A stretch of 64,000 nt of DNA from Methanoculleus marisnigri JR1 (GTDB lineage Archaea > Halobacteriota > Methanomicrobia > Methanomicrobiales > Methanoculleaceae), in NCBI RefSeq assembly GCF_000015825.1, contig NC_009051.1:2164695-2228694 (forward strand), given 5' to 3'. A program made the translations under genes and the position numbers. This document shows positions 52,006 through 62,091 of the stretch, in pieces; the first letter of the stretch is position 1, and each line of letters begins with the position of its first letter. A model generated the notes under the pieces. The model was not told where the DNA came from. It made no database searches and saw nothing but the letters and a program-made list of their open reading frames with translations.

Positions 52006-53102
52006 GCGATATCGAACAGCTCTCGCAGGAGGACCGGGAACGTCTCGCTCTGACCGGCCTCGAGGTCGGAATGCAGAACCGGTGCGGGAGTTTCTTCCAG
52101 ATCGACCAGGATGTGATCCAGACCACCTGCGGGGCCGAAGGGATCGAGATGATCCCCATCAAGGCCGCTCTCGAAAAGTACGACTGGGTGAAAGACTACT
52201 ACTGGAACGCCGTCTCGCGCGACAAGGACAAATACACGCAATACCTGGCAAAACAGGAGAACCCGCAGGGCCTCGTCGTCATCGCCCACGAAGGCGTGAA
52301 GGTCGAGATGCCGCTCCAGGCCTGTCTCTTCCTGCGCGACGAGCCGGTGCAGCACGTTCACAACCTCTTCATCGCGAGGGAAGGCTCGGAGATCAACATC
52401 ATCTCGGGCTGCGCGAGTTCCTGGCAGAAGGAGCACGGGGCGCACATCGGGGTGACCGAGATCTACGTCGGCAAAGGCGCCAAGGTCACGTCCACGATGA
52501 TCCACAACTGGAAAGAGGGGATCAGCGTCTTCCCGCGAAGCGCCACCGTCGTCGAGGAGGACGGAACCTTTCTCTCGAACTACGTCTGCATGCAGCCGGT
52601 CAACCGGGTCGACATGTACCCGACGGCCCGCCTGGTCGGGAAGAACGCCGTTGCCCGGTTCTCGAGCATCGTCGTCGCGACACCCGGTTCGACCCTCGAT
52701 CTCGGCTCCCGGGCCATCCTCGGCGCCGAGAACACGAGCGCCGAACTGATCACCCGGGCGATCACCACCGGCGGCACCATCATCTCCCGCGGCCACATCC
52801 TCGGCGAGAAGGACAACACCCGCGGCCACATCGAGTGCAAGGGCCTGATCTTAAAGGACGGCATCGTCCACGCCATCCCCGAGATCGAGGGAACGCTGAC
52901 CGGCACCGAACTCTCCCACGAGGCCGCCGTAGGAAAGATTGCCCGCCACGAGATCGAGTACCTCATGGCCCGGGGACTCTCCGAGGAGGAGGCCACCGCA
53001 ACCATTATACGCGGGTTTTTGGATGTGAAGATCAGCGGTCTCCCTGCGGTCCTGCAGGAGCAGATCGACGCCGCGATCGACAAAGCTGAATCAGGATTTT
53101 GA
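51990..53102 (+). CDS. sufB: Fe-S scaffold protein SufB/SufD family
   Basis: Beta-helix scaffold that assembles Fe-S clusters with SufC, 370 residues. Features: HNLFIAREGSEINIISGCAS, GKGAKVTSTMIHNWKEG, and the C-terminal SHEAAVGKIARHEIEYLMAR and GLSEEEATATIIRGFLDVK typical of SufB/D. The start is uncertain; TTG 51990 (QTDVGDIEQ) lies eight bases after GGAGAG and inside the sufC end, and GTG 51981 is an alternative. A single SufB-like protein acts as both halves of the scaffold in such archaea. Confidence 0.92.
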   Translation: MQTDVGDIEQLSQEDRERLALTGLEVGMQNRCGSFFQIDQDVIQTTCGAEGIEMIPIKAALEKYDWVKDYYWNAVSRDKDKYTQYLAKQENPQGLVVIAHEGVKVEMPLQACLFLRDEPVQHVHNLFIAREGSEINIISGCASSWQKEHGAHIGVTEIYVGKGAKVTSTMIHNWKEGISVFPRSATVVEEDGTFLSNYVCMQPVNRVDMYPTARLVGKNAVARFSSIVVATPGSTLDLGSRAILGAENTSAELITRAITTGGTIISRGHILGEKDNTRGHIECKGLILKDGIVHAIPEIEGTLTGTELSHEAAVGKIARHEIEYLMARGLSEEEATATIIRGFLDVKISGLPAVLQEQIDAAIDKAESGF

Positions 53103-53118
53103 TTCGGGAGACGGGAGG

Positions 53119-53781
53119 ATGGAGGCCGATCCCTGCAGACGGGAACGCGAGGAGATGGTGGAGTTCCAGATCCGGGCACGGGGGATCGGTGACGAACGGG
53201 TGCTCGCCGCGATGCGAAAGATCCCCCGCCACCTCTTCGTGCCCAAAAACCTCGAACGTGTGGCCTACGAAGATCGGCCGCTCCCCATCGGCGAAGGGCA
53301 GACCATCTCACAGCCCTACATCGTCGCCGTCATGACCGAACACCTGGAGATCCGCTCCCACGACCGCGTCCTCGAGATCGGAACCGGCAGCGGCTACCAG
53401 GCGGCGCTCCTCGCCGAACTCGCCGCAAAGGTCGTCTCCGTCGAACGCCTCCCGGACATCGCCGACCGGGCGCGAGAGAACCTCGCGCGGGCAGGGGTCA
53501 CCGGCATCGAGGTGGTCGTCGGCGACGGCACGCAGGGCTATCCGCCGGAGGCGCCCTACGACGCCATCGTCGTCACGGCAGCATCGCCCGAGATCCCCCA
53601 ACCCCTCATCGACCAGCTTGGCAAGGGAGGGCGGTTGGTCGCTCCCGTCGGGCCGCGGGAGTGCCAGGATCTCGTCAAACTCGTCAAACGCGAAGGCAGG
53701 GTGGAGACGATCCCGCTCGGCGGCGTCTGCTTCGTGCCGCTGATCGGGCAGTTCGGGTGGCAGGGGGAGGTGTCCCCGTGA
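53119..53781 (+). CDS. pcm: Protein-L-isoaspartate O-methyltransferase
   Basis: SAM-dependent repair of isoaspartyl residues in damaged proteins, 220 residues. PRHLFVPKNLERVAYEDRPL and GEGQTISQPYIVAVM are the substrate-binding blocks; VLEIGTGSGYQAALLAEL is motif I. ATG 53119 with GGGAG eight bases before. It starts 16 bp after sufB; the stop overlaps the next gene as GTGA. Confidence 0.96.
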   Translation: MEADPCRREREEMVEFQIRARGIGDERVLAAMRKIPRHLFVPKNLERVAYEDRPLPIGEGQTISQPYIVAVMTEHLEIRSHDRVLEIGTGSGYQAALLAELAAKVVSVERLPDIADRARENLARAGVTGIEVVVGDGTQGYPPEAPYDAIVVTAASPEIPQPLIDQLGKGGRLVAPVGPRECQDLVKLVKREGRVETIPLGGVCFVPLIGQFGWQGEVSP

Positions 53782-54392
53782 CGGTCTACGACATCACCCG
53801 GGACCTCTCCGGGGACGCCGTCCTCTACCCGGGAGACGTCCGGCCCCGGTTCCGCGAGATCGACAACGGACAGTACCGCGTGACCGAGATGACCCTCGGG
53901 AGCCATACCGGGACGCACCTCGACGCCCCGTCGCACTACATCAAGGGGGGATTGACGGTCGACGAGATCCCGCTCGCGGTGCTGATGGGGGGCGCACGGG
54001 TGCTCGACTGCAGCGACGTAAGGGAGATCATCGAACCAGGTCACCTCGCCGGCCGCCTCGACGGCGCGAAGACGATCCTCGTAAAGACCTGGTTCTCGGG
54101 ACGGCGGGAGTTCGATCCCGGGTACCCGTCGCTCTCCCCCGCTTCGGCGGAGATGATCGTCGAGGCCGGGATCACCTGCATCGGGACCGACGCCCCGTCG
54201 ATCGAGTCGTTCAACTGCGACGGTTCCGTCCACCGCCGGCTGCTCGGGAGCGGGACGGTCGTCCTTGAGCTCCTCGATCTCTCCGCCGTGCCGGAAGGAG
54301 ACTATCTCATGACGGCACTTCCGATGCGGCTCAAAGGAATCGACGGGTCGCCCGTGCGGGCGATCCTGTCGGATACGGAGGAAAAACCATGA
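53778..54392 (+). CDS. Cyclase-family (kynurenine formamidase-like) metal hydrolase
   Basis: A 204-residue member of the PF04199 cyclase family. The metal motif HTGTHLDAPSHY with its His and Asp ligands is intact, as is the TDAPSIESF segment. GTG start fixed by overlap with pcm. Family members hydrolyse amides, lactones or formyl groups; without a kynurenine pathway the substrate here is unknown. It overlaps the next gene as ATGA. Confidence 0.88.
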   Translation: MTVYDITRDLSGDAVLYPGDVRPRFREIDNGQYRVTEMTLGSHTGTHLDAPSHYIKGGLTVDEIPLAVLMGGARVLDCSDVREIIEPGHLAGRLDGAKTILVKTWFSGRREFDPGYPSLSPASAEMIVEAGITCIGTDAPSIESFNCDGSVHRRLLGSGTVVLELLDLSAVPEGDYLMTALPMRLKGIDGSPVRAILSDTEEKP

Positions 54393-54994
54393 GTTTCTGG
54401 CACGATGCAATCGAGAGACTGGAGACGATCCTCGCGGACAGCGGGTGCGAGGACGGTATCGTGACGCTCGCCGTGAACCACGACGCAGATGCCTGCCAGT
54501 ACCCGAAAGGCGTCCGCATGGAGGGGCGCTTCGGCGGGCAGAGCGGGCAGTTCGTCACGAGCGAGCCGGTCCGGGCGAACACCCGGATCTCCTTTATGTT
54601 CGGTGCGCCGCTCACGAATCAGAAGCAGCGAAGTGCGGCGGGCGCGATCATCAACACCGTCTCGGCGTTCCTCTGCCTGGCACGGAGGCTCCGGCCCTGC
54701 ACCCCCGACAGCTACGGTCCCTGTCTTGCGGAACTCTCCCGCGAGGTCGCCGGAAAGAAGGTCTACCTCGTCGGTTCGATGCCGGTGCTCGAGCGGGCGC
54801 TTGCGGAACAGATCGTCGATACGCCGGAGGCGGCCGAGATCCTCCTGGTCGGCGGAGACGGCATGACGAGCGATGCGGGGGTCGCCTGCATCGAAGAGTA
54901 CCGGGAGAAGAAACGGACGATATTCCTCGGACCCTCGGCCGCCGGGGTCAGCGGCCTTATAGATCTCGAGCACTGGTGCCCCTACGGACGATGA
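54389..54994 (+). CDS. Conserved hypothetical protein (201 aa)
   Basis: Unrecognised protein coupled to the cyclase gene. The N-terminal half contains TRISFMFGAPLTNQKQRSAA and a cysteine-bearing RPCTPDSYGPCLAEL; the C-terminal half has a Rossmann-like VYLVGSMPVLERALAEQIVD and ILLVGGDGMTSDAG, faintly like the DUF364 group. Last gene of the suf-pcm operon; a T-tract follows. Confidence 0.65.
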   Translation: MSFWHDAIERLETILADSGCEDGIVTLAVNHDADACQYPKGVRMEGRFGGQSGQFVTSEPVRANTRISFMFGAPLTNQKQRSAAGAIINTVSAFLCLARRLRPCTPDSYGPCLAELSREVAGKKVYLVGSMPVLERALAEQIVDTPEAAEILLVGGDGMTSDAGVACIEEYREKKRTIFLGPSAAGVSGLIDLEHWCPYGR

Positions 54995-54999
54995 ATACC

Positions 55000-55006
55000 T
55001 TTTTTT
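55000..55006 (+). terminator. U-tract terminator after the suf-pcm gene group
   Basis: Seven T's directly after the stop at 54994, before the glmM promoter region. Confidence 0.6.
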
Positions 55007-55031
55007 AGGAAAGAAAGGATTATACAGGAGT

Positions 55032-56288
55032 ATGCTTTTCGGCTCTTCCGGCATCCGGCAGGAGTTCGGCCCCGGTCTCGTCGACCTCGCGCTCCGCATC
55101 GGAGCAGCGATCGCAGCCGGAGCCCCGGGGATCGCCGTCGGCCGGGACACCCGCACGACCAGCGAACTGCTTGAGCACTGCGTCGTCTCCGGGATGTTCT
55201 CGGCCGGTGCAAGCGTCTATTCCTGCGGGATCGCGCCCACGCCGACGGTCGCGCACGCGACGCGGCAGACGGACGCGGGCTGCATGATAACCGCCTCGCA
55301 CAACCCCGAGTCCTACAACGGGGTCAAACTGTTCAACCCCGACGGGTCGTCGTTCACCCTCCGGCAGCAGGCGGCGATCGAGGACGCAATCGAGAGGACG
55401 CACTGGAAGAACTGGGACGAGCAGGGGCACGTCCGACCGATAGACGCGGTGGACGCGCACCGGGAGGCAATCCTCGATAAGGTCAGTCTTTCACGCCCCA
55501 TCACTGCCGTGCTCGACTGCGGCAACGGTGCCGGAAGCGTCATTACCCCCGACCTCCTCACCGGGGCCGGGGCGACCGTGATCGGCCTGAACTGCAACGT
55601 CATGGGCAGGTTTGCCCGCCCATCGGAACCGCTCGAGGCAAACCTCCCCTACATCGGCGAGATCGTCCGGCGGCGGGACGCAGCGTGCGCGGTGATCCAC
55701 GACGGCGACGCCGACCGGATGATGGCGTTCGACGAACGTGGCCGCTACATCGACGGAGACCACCTCCTCATGCTCTTTGCGAAGTATCTCGACCGCAAGC
55801 GGGTGGTCACCACCGTCGACGCCTCGATGGCAATCGAGGAGGTCGCGGAAGTCCGCCGCACGCCGGTCGGCGACAGTTTCGTCTCCGAAGAGCTCCTCTC
55901 ATGGGGGGATTTCGGCGGGGAGGCGTCGGGGAGCTGGATCTTCCCCGAGCACTCCTACTGCCCGGACGGGATCTACGCCGCGGGCCTGCTCTGCGAGATC
56001 GCGTCGGAGTGGTCGATTGCAGAAGAACTCGACCGGATGCCCCGCTACACCCTCCTCCGGGAGTCGCACCGGGCCGGTGCCCCGCGGGAGGTCATGGCGG
56101 CGATGGGAGCAGACGAGCCGACGCACGGAATCCGGGTCGAGGATGAAGACGGCTGGTACCTGATCCGGGCAAGCGGCACCGAACCGAAGGTCCGGATCAC
56201 GGCCGAGGGAAGAACACCCGCAAAGGCAAAAGAGATGCTTGAAGCGGGGCATACCGCCCTTGAGCGGGCGAAACGTATTCTGGAGTAG
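55032..56288 (+). CDS. glmM: Phosphoglucosamine/phosphohexomutase
   Basis: Alpha-phosphohexomutase superfamily, interconverting GlcN-6-P and GlcN-1-P (or related sugars). 418 residues, a bit short of the usual 450. Phosphoserine loop TASHNPESYNG (S89), metal loop DGDADRM (D224, D226, D228), sugar-binding GEASGSW and phosphate-binding RASGTEPKVRI are all present. The AGGAG ribosome binding site precedes the ATG. First gene of the amino-sugar cluster, where glmS and GlmU-like genes support the glucosamine assignment. Confidence 0.9.
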   Translation: MLFGSSGIRQEFGPGLVDLALRIGAAIAAGAPGIAVGRDTRTTSELLEHCVVSGMFSAGASVYSCGIAPTPTVAHATRQTDAGCMITASHNPESYNGVKLFNPDGSSFTLRQQAAIEDAIERTHWKNWDEQGHVRPIDAVDAHREAILDKVSLSRPITAVLDCGNGAGSVITPDLLTGAGATVIGLNCNVMGRFARPSEPLEANLPYIGEIVRRRDAACAVIHDGDADRMMAFDERGRYIDGDHLLMLFAKYLDRKRVVTTVDASMAIEEVAEVRRTPVGDSFVSEELLSWGDFGGEASGSWIFPEHSYCPDGIYAAGLLCEIASEWSIAEELDRMPRYTLLRESHRAGAPREVMAAMGADEPTHGIRVEDEDGWYLIRASGTEPKVRITAEGRTPAKAKEMLEAGHTALERAKRILE

Positions 56289-56292
56289 ATAA

Positions 56293-57492
56293 ATGCAGTG
56301 TGTCGTACTGGCAGCAGGAGAGGGGAAACGGATGCGTCCCCTGACCGCCCGGCGCCCGAAGGTGATGCTTCCGATCGCGAACCGCCCGATGATGGAGCAC
56401 CTGGTCGTCGCGGCCCGCGATGCGGGAATCACCGACTTCACCTTCGTCGTCGGGTACTTCGAACGCGAGATCCGGAACCACTTCGGAGACGGCAGCAGCC
56501 TTGGCGTGAATATCGCCTACGTGACCCAGCGCCACCAGCTCGGCACCGCCGACGCCCTGCGGTCGACGGCAGGGATGATCGACGACCGGTTCCTCCTCTT
56601 GAACGGGGATATGATCCTCAAATCCGACGATATCGGGAGATTCTGCCGGATGGACGCTCCGTGCGTGGGGATTCACGAGACCGACCACCCGCAGGACTAC
56701 GGCGTCGTGACGGTGAAAGGAGGCCGCATCACCGGTCTCGAGGAGAAGTCCGAAGACCCGAAGAGCAACCTGATCAACGCGGGCGCCTACCTCTTCGAAC
56801 CCGACATCTTCGACCTCCTTTCGGGGCTCAAGGTATCGGGCCGGGGCGAGTTCGAGCTGACCGACGCGCTCGAGACCTATATCAATGAAGGAACGCTCAG
56901 GGCATATTCGCTCGCCTACTGGCTCGACGTGGGGCAGCCGTGGGACCTCCTCGACGCAAACGAGGGGCTTCTCTCCTCGATCCGCCACGAGCGGCACGGA
57001 ACGGTCGAGGACGGATGCACCGTCCCGGAGACGGTCTGCATCGGAAAAGGGACGGTCATCCGGGCCGGGACCTATATCGAGGGAGCCTGCGTCATCGGCG
57101 AGAACTGCGTCATCGGCCCCCACGCCTATATCCGGGGCTCCACCGCCATCGGTGATAACTGCCATATCGGGCACGCGACCGAGCTCAAGAACTCCATCAT
57201 CATGTCGGGGACGAAGATTCCCCACTTCAACTACATCGGCGACAGCATCGTCGGGAGTAACTGCAACTTCGGAGCGGGCACCAAGGTCGCGAACCTCAGG
57301 CACGACAACGGAGCGGTGAAAGTCTGCGGGAAGACTACCGGGCGGAGGAAGTTCGGCGCCATCATCGGCGACGACGTCCTCTTCGGGATCAACTGCTCGG
57401 TCAATGTCGGAAGCCTCGTCGGCAGCGGCACCCGGGCGGCTCCCCACTCCCTCGTTGAAGGATGCATCGAGGACAACTCAATCATCAGGTGA
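56293..57492 (+). CDS. glmU: Bifunctional GlmU-like sugar-1-P nucleotidyltransferase/acetyltransferase
   Basis: N-terminal nucleotidyltransferase (LAAGEGKRMRPLTARRPKVM with the G-x-G-T/K-R-M loop; LLNGDMILKSDD) and a C-terminal left-handed beta-helix of hexapeptide repeats ending in GTKVANLRHDNG and RRKFGAIIGDDVLFG, the acetyl-CoA and lysine features of archaeal GlmU-like proteins. Makes UDP-GlcNAc from GlcN-1-P. 399 residues. The next gene is a paralogue starting 2 bp later. Confidence 0.9.
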   Translation: MQCVVLAAGEGKRMRPLTARRPKVMLPIANRPMMEHLVVAARDAGITDFTFVVGYFEREIRNHFGDGSSLGVNIAYVTQRHQLGTADALRSTAGMIDDRFLLLNGDMILKSDDIGRFCRMDAPCVGIHETDHPQDYGVVTVKGGRITGLEEKSEDPKSNLINAGAYLFEPDIFDLLSGLKVSGRGEFELTDALETYINEGTLRAYSLAYWLDVGQPWDLLDANEGLLSSIRHERHGTVEDGCTVPETVCIGKGTVIRAGTYIEGACVIGENCVIGPHAYIRGSTAIGDNCHIGHATELKNSIIMSGTKIPHFNYIGDSIVGSNCNFGAGTKVANLRHDNGAVKVCGKTTGRRKFGAIIGDDVLFGINCSVNVGSLVGSGTRAAPHSLVEGCIEDNSIIR

Positions 57493-57493
57493 T

Positions 57494-58648
57494 ATGATGC
57501 AGGCAGTCATTCTAGCAGCGGGAGAAGGGAGCCGTCTGCGGCCGCTGACGAGAAGCAAGCCCAAGGCCATGCTCCCGGTCGCAAACCGGCCGATCATCGA
57601 GTACGTCATCGACGCCCTCCTGGAGAACGGAATCCGCGACATCGTGGTGGTGGTCGGGTATCGCAAAGAGGAGGTCATCCGGCACCTCAACAGGCTCGAC
57701 GCCCCGATCCAGGTCGTCGTCCAGGAGCGCCAGCTCGGGACCGCGGATGCTCTCCGGGCGGCCGAGTCGGAGATCACGGACAACTTCCTGGTTCTTCCCG
57801 GCGACAACTACATCAACGCCGAATCGATAGCCCGGATCAAGGAGGAGCAGAACGCCATGCTCGTCGCCGAACACCCGAACCCCTCGAACTTCGGGGTCGT
57901 GGTGATCAGGAACGGCATCGTTCGCGAGATCGTCGAGAAACCCGAAGACGCCCCGACGTTCACGGTATCGACCGGGATCTACTCGTTCACCCCCGACGTC
58001 TTCTCCTACCTCCAGACAAACGAGATCCCCGACGCCCTCTCCACCATGATCGCATCGGGCCGGCGGATACGGGCGATCCCGGCAGACGACTGGCAGGACG
58101 CCGTCTACCCCTGGGATCTCCTGAAACTGAACAGCCGGATGCTCAAGGAGATCAAGCCCCGGATCGCGGGGGCGGTCGACGCATCCGTCATTCATCGGGG
58201 CACCGTGCATATCGGGACCGGAACGACCATCGGCCCGAACACCGTCATCTGCGGCCCCGTAACCATCGGAAACAACTGCAGCATCGGCCCGAACACCGTG
58301 ATCATGCCCGATACGAGCATCGGCGACGGGGTGGTGCTCGAACCGTTCACCTACGTCGCCGACTCGCTCGTCATGAGCGACGTCACGATCGGGTCGCATT
58401 CGAGGATCGTCTCGGCGGTCTTCGGCCAGGGGTGCATCCTCGCCGACCACACCACCACCTACCCGTCCGCGAGCCTCCTTGAGGTCGGAGGCCTCATACA
58501 GAAGGAGGAATTCGGCGCAGTCCTCGGTGAGGGAGTCCGCGCGGCACCATTCACAACGTTTAAGAACTGCATCGCCGGTAACAGTGTCACCGTCGGGGAG
58601 GGGAAGACGGTGATCGGCATCATCGAGGACGGGACACGGGTGATGTAG
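57494..58648 (+). CDS. Second GlmU-like nucleotidyltransferase with hexapeptide domain
   Basis: Paralogue of the preceding gene, 384 residues: LAAGEGSRLRPLTRSKPKAM, LVLPGDNYINAESI and a shorter beta-helix (TTIGPNTVICGPVTIGNNCS). The acetyltransferase lysine/asparagine segment of the first copy is altered (SASLLEVGGLIQKEEFGAVL). It may use dTTP/UTP with glucose-1-phosphate rather than glucosamine (inference). ATG 57494; stop abuts glmS. Confidence 0.88.
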   Translation: MMQAVILAAGEGSRLRPLTRSKPKAMLPVANRPIIEYVIDALLENGIRDIVVVVGYRKEEVIRHLNRLDAPIQVVVQERQLGTADALRAAESEITDNFLVLPGDNYINAESIARIKEEQNAMLVAEHPNPSNFGVVVIRNGIVREIVEKPEDAPTFTVSTGIYSFTPDVFSYLQTNEIPDALSTMIASGRRIRAIPADDWQDAVYPWDLLKLNSRMLKEIKPRIAGAVDASVIHRGTVHIGTGTTIGPNTVICGPVTIGNNCSIGPNTVIMPDTSIGDGVVLEPFTYVADSLVMSDVTIGSHSRIVSAVFGQGCILADHTTTYPSASLLEVGGLIQKEEFGAVLGEGVRAAPFTTFKNCIAGNSVTVGEGKTVIGIIEDGTRVM

Positions 58649-60388
58649 ATGTGCGGAATCGTCGGCTATATCGGGAGACGGGATGCAACCCCGGTCCTGA
58701 TCCAGGGCCTGAAGCGGCTTGAATACCGGGGCTACGACTCCTTCGGCATCGCGACGGTCGGGAGCGCAATCGAGGTTTACAAGAAGACCGGCCGCATCTC
58801 GGACGGCGAGTCAGGGGCGGCCGATCTCCGGGGATACGCCGGGATCGGGCATACCCGGTGGGCCACCCACGGCGAACCGAGCGACCTCAACGCCCACCCG
58901 CACACCGACTGCTCGGGAAGGATCGCCGTGGTGCACAACGGGGTCATCGAGAACTACGGCGAACTGAAGCGGCAACTCGCAGGGCGCGGTCACACCTTCC
59001 GGTCGGAGACCGACACCGAGGTGATCGCCCACCTCATCGAGGAGCACTACGACGGCGATCTCCTCGCGGCGGTCAACGCGACCCTCCCCCTGCTCAAAGG
59101 CTCGTACGCCGTCCTCGTGATCGCGGAGGATACGCAGCAAATCGTCGCAGCCCGCGACGCAAGCCCGCTCGTTCTCGGCGTCGGGGACGGCGAGGTCTTT
59201 GCCGCCTCGGACATGACGCCGCTCCTCGAGTACACCGAACGCGTGATCTTCCTCGAAGACGGCGACGTCGCCGATCTCGCATCCGGTCGCTGCACCATCT
59301 ACCACGACGGCCAAACAGTGGAGCGCCCGATCGAACTGATCAACTGGTGCGTCGAGGATACCCGGAAGGGCGGGTTCGCCCACTACATGTTAAAAGAGAT
59401 CTACGAGCAGCCCCAGTCATTCTACGAGACCATCAGGGCGGGCATCGACGAGCACGTGCGCCGGATGGTCACGGAGACCGACGAGATCACCCTGGTCGCG
59501 TGCGGGACGTCCTACCATACCGCTCTGGTCTTCAAGTACCTGGCCGAACCGCTCTGCGGCATACCGGTACGGGTCGAGATGGGGTCGGAGTTCAAGTACT
59601 TCACCCCACCCCTTCGCGGCCTCGTGATCGCGGTCTCGCAGTCGGGGGAGACGGCGGACACGATCGCCGCCCTGAAGATGGCGAAGGCCCGCAACTGCCC
59701 GACGCTCGCCATCACCAATATGCAGGGGAGCACGGTCACCCGGGTTGCGGACGAGACACTCCTGATGAGGGCCGGGCCCGAGATCGGCGTCGCCGCGACC
59801 AAGTCCTACACGGCGCAACTTGCGGCGCTGATGGAGATCGTCAACCTGCGCTGCGAGGGGGCGTTCGACGATACCCTCTCACACGCGCACCTGGCCATCG
59901 GCGACGTCCTTCTCCAGGACATCAAGGAAGCGGTCGCCCTCTGCTCGAAGGCCGAACACGTCTTCTTCGTGGGAAGAGGGCCGTTCTACCCGGTCTCGAT
60001 GGAGGGCGCCCTGAAGATGAAGGAGATCAGTTACGTCCACGCCGAGGGGTATGCGGCGGGAGAACTCAAGCACGGGCCGTTCGCCCTGCTCACTCCCGAG
60101 ACGCCGGTGGTCGCCGTCTGCACCCCCGGTTCGACCTACGGCGTGATGACCTCGAACATCAAGGAGATGAAGGCAAGGAAAGCCCCGGTCATCGCTCTCG
60201 GGGTTGCCGGGGATACGGAACTCGCCGAGATCGTGGACATCTTCATCCCTATTCCGAACACACACCATCTGGTGCAGGTGCTGACCGCGTCGGTCGTCCT
60301 GCAGTTGCTTGCTTACCACACCGCATGTGCCCTGCAGCGGGACGTCGACAAGCCGCGAAACCTGGCAAAGAGCGTGACCGTTGAATGA
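58649..60388 (+). CDS. glmS: Glutamine-fructose-6-phosphate aminotransferase (isomerising)
   Basis: Makes GlcN-6-P from fructose-6-P and glutamine, the entry step to UDP-GlcNAc. Ntn glutaminase with catalytic Cys2 ([25 protein letters not shown]), then two SIS domains ([40 protein letters not shown]). C-terminus [12 protein letters not shown] is diagnostic. 579 residues. Immediately follows the previous stop and overlaps the next gene as ATGA. Confidence 0.97.
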   Translation: MCGIVGYIGRRDATPVLIQGLKRLEYRGYDSFGIATVGSAIEVYKKTGRISDGESGAADLRGYAGIGHTRWATHGEPSDLNAHPHTDCSGRIAVVHNGVIENYGELKRQLAGRGHTFRSETDTEVIAHLIEEHYDGDLLAAVNATLPLLKGSYAVLVIAEDTQQIVAARDASPLVLGVGDGEVFAASDMTPLLEYTERVIFLEDGDVADLASGRCTIYHDGQTVERPIELINWCVEDTRKGGFAHYMLKEIYEQPQSFYETIRAGIDEHVRRMVTETDEITLVACGTSYHTALVFKYLAEPLCGIPVRVEMGSEFKYFTPPLRGLVIAVSQSGETADTIAALKMAKARNCPTLAITNMQGSTVTRVADETLLMRAGPEIGVAATKSYTAQLAALMEIVNLRCEGAFDDTLSHAHLAIGDVLLQDIKEAVALCSKAEHVFFVGRGPFYPVSMEGALKMKEISYVHAEGYAAGELKHGPFALLTPETPVVAVCTPGSTYGVMTSNIKEMKARKAPVIALGVAGDTELAEIVDIFIPIPNTHHLVQVLTASVVLQLLAYHTACALQRDVDKPRNLAKSVTVE

Positions 60389-60984
60389 TTGAGTATGGAC
60401 GTAACGCCCTCGGCGAGGGGGCGACGATATTCGAGCCGGTGACCGTCGGGTTTCCCTCCCGCGACCGGATGGGAGAGAGCGACTACCCCGGCACCACCAT
60501 CGGGAGGGGCGCCGTCCTCCGGTCGGGCACGATCATCTACTGCGACGTCGTGATCGGCGATGCCTTTCAGACCGGCCATAACGTGCTGATCCGCGAAAAG
60601 ACGACCATCGGCGACCGCGTCGCGATCGGGACGGCGGCGGTGATCGAGGGCGACTGCACGATCGGCGACGACGTCCGGCTCCAGAGCCTGGTCTACGTCC
60701 CCACCGGCGCCCGGATCGGGGAACGGGTCTTCGTGGGCCCGAACGCCGTGCTGACGAACGACCGCTACCCGCCCGGCCCGCACGAATCCCTCCGGGGGCC
60801 GGTGATCGGGAACGATGCCGTCATCGGTGCGAACGCGACGATCCTCCCCGGCGTCACCGTCGGGAAGGGAGCGTTCGTCGCCGCGGGCGCGGTGGTGACG
60901 AAGGACGTCCCGCCCGCGATGCTCGCGGTGGGGGCTCCGGCACGGTTCCGGCCGCTCCCCCCTGAAGCGAGGCGGTGCCGGTGA
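60385..60984 (+). CDS. Hexapeptide-repeat N-acetyltransferase (WbpD-like)
   Basis: A 199-residue left-handed beta-helix enzyme with continuous I-G-x-x-[VAI] hexapeptides and the [16 protein letters not shown] loop and [13 protein letters not shown] end, typical of WbpD-type acetyltransferases that act on UDP-3-amino-2-acetamido-sugars. With the downstream DegT aminotransferase it likely makes a 2,3-diacetamido uronic acid for N-glycans. No dehydrogenase (WbpA/B) is in the window. Confidence 0.85.
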   Translation: MIEYGRNALGEGATIFEPVTVGFPSRDRMGESDYPGTTIGRGAVLRSGTIIYCDVVIGDAFQTGHNVLIREKTTIGDRVAIGTAAVIEGDCTIGDDVRLQSLVYVPTGARIGERVFVGPNAVLTNDRYPPGPHESLRGPVIGNDAVIGANATILPGVTVGKGAFVAAGAVVTKDVPPAMLAVGAPARFRPLPPEARRCR

Positions 60985-62072
60985 AGGTTCCCATCGCCCG
61001 GCCGCTCGTCGGCGAGGAGGAGATCGCGGCCGTCGCCGACGTGATGCGGTCGGGGATGCTCGCCCAGGGGTCGGTCGTTACGGAGTTCGAGTCACGGTTC
61101 GCGGACTACTGCGGTGCCGCCCACGCAATCGGCGTCAACTCGGGCACCGCGGCGCTCCATGCGGCTCTCCTCGCCGCCGGCGTCGGGCCGGGGGACTCGG
61201 TGGTCGTCCCGGCATTCACGTTCTTTGCAACGGCGTCAAGCGTCTCGATGTGCGGGGCGACACCGCTCTTTGCGGATGTCGATCCTGCGACGTTCAACAT
61301 CGACCCGGACTCGGTCGCGGCTCTCATCCGGCCCGACACCCGGGCGGTCGTCGGCGTCCACCTCTTCGGGCAGCCGTTCGACGTCGGTGCGGTTCGCGAG
61401 GTCTGCGACGACCATAACCTCGTCCTCGTCGAGGACGCGGCCCAGGCGCACGGCGCGGAGTACCACGGGAGACGGGCGGGGAGTCTCGCCGACCTTGCCT
61501 GCTTCTCGTTTTACCCGACGAAGAACATGACCACCGGCGAGGGGGGTATGGTCACGACCGACGATGATGCCCTTGCGGAACGCGTCCGGCTCCTCATCAA
61601 CCACGGCCAGAGCCAGAAATACCTTCACTCGGCCGTCGGCTACAACTACCGGATGACGAACATCGACGCCGCGATCGGCCTCGTGCAGCTCGGCCGGCTC
61701 GAGGGCTTCAACGAGCGCCGGATCGAGAACGCCCGCTACCTCGACCGCCACCTCGCGGGCACGGGGCTCGCGACGCCCTGCGTCGCACCGGGCGTCCGGC
61801 ACGTCTACCACCAGTACGTCGTTAAACTCCCGGCCGGCTACCCGCTCACGCGAGACACGTTCATGAGCGCTCTCGGCGGTAAGGGGATCGGGACCGCCGT
61901 CCATTACCCCATCCCCGTCAACCGGCAGCCCGTCTACGAAAACGAGCGCGCTTCCTGCCCGGCATCGGACGACCTTGCGGCATCGGTCGTGAGCCTGCCC
62001 GTCCACCCGGCGGTGACGGACGAAGAACTTGCGTATATCTGTGAGGCGGTGCGGGAACTCCAGGCCGCATAA
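60981..62072 (+). CDS. DegT/DnrJ/EryC1-family sugar aminotransferase (WbpE-like)
   Basis: PLP-dependent aminotransferase of nucleotide 3-keto sugars, 363 residues. PLP lysine K181 in [31 protein letters not shown] for phosphate, and [12 protein letters not shown] for the pyridine Asp. Start at GTG 60981 overlapping the previous stop (GTGA), with GAGGCGG upstream; GTG 60975 is an alternative. Confidence 0.92.
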   Translation: MKVPIARPLVGEEEIAAVADVMRSGMLAQGSVVTEFESRFADYCGAAHAIGVNSGTAALHAALLAAGVGPGDSVVVPAFTFFATASSVSMCGATPLFADVDPATFNIDPDSVAALIRPDTRAVVGVHLFGQPFDVGAVREVCDDHNLVLVEDAAQAHGAEYHGRRAGSLADLACFSFYPTKNMTTGEGGMVTTDDDALAERVRLLINHGQSQKYLHSAVGYNYRMTNIDAAIGLVQLGRLEGFNERRIENARYLDRHLAGTGLATPCVAPGVRHVYHQYVVKLPAGYPLTRDTFMSALGGKGIGTAVHYPIPVNRQPVYENERASCPASDDLAASVVSLPVHPAVTDEELAYICEAVRELQAA

Positions 62073-62091
62073 CCCACCATCTACGATAACA

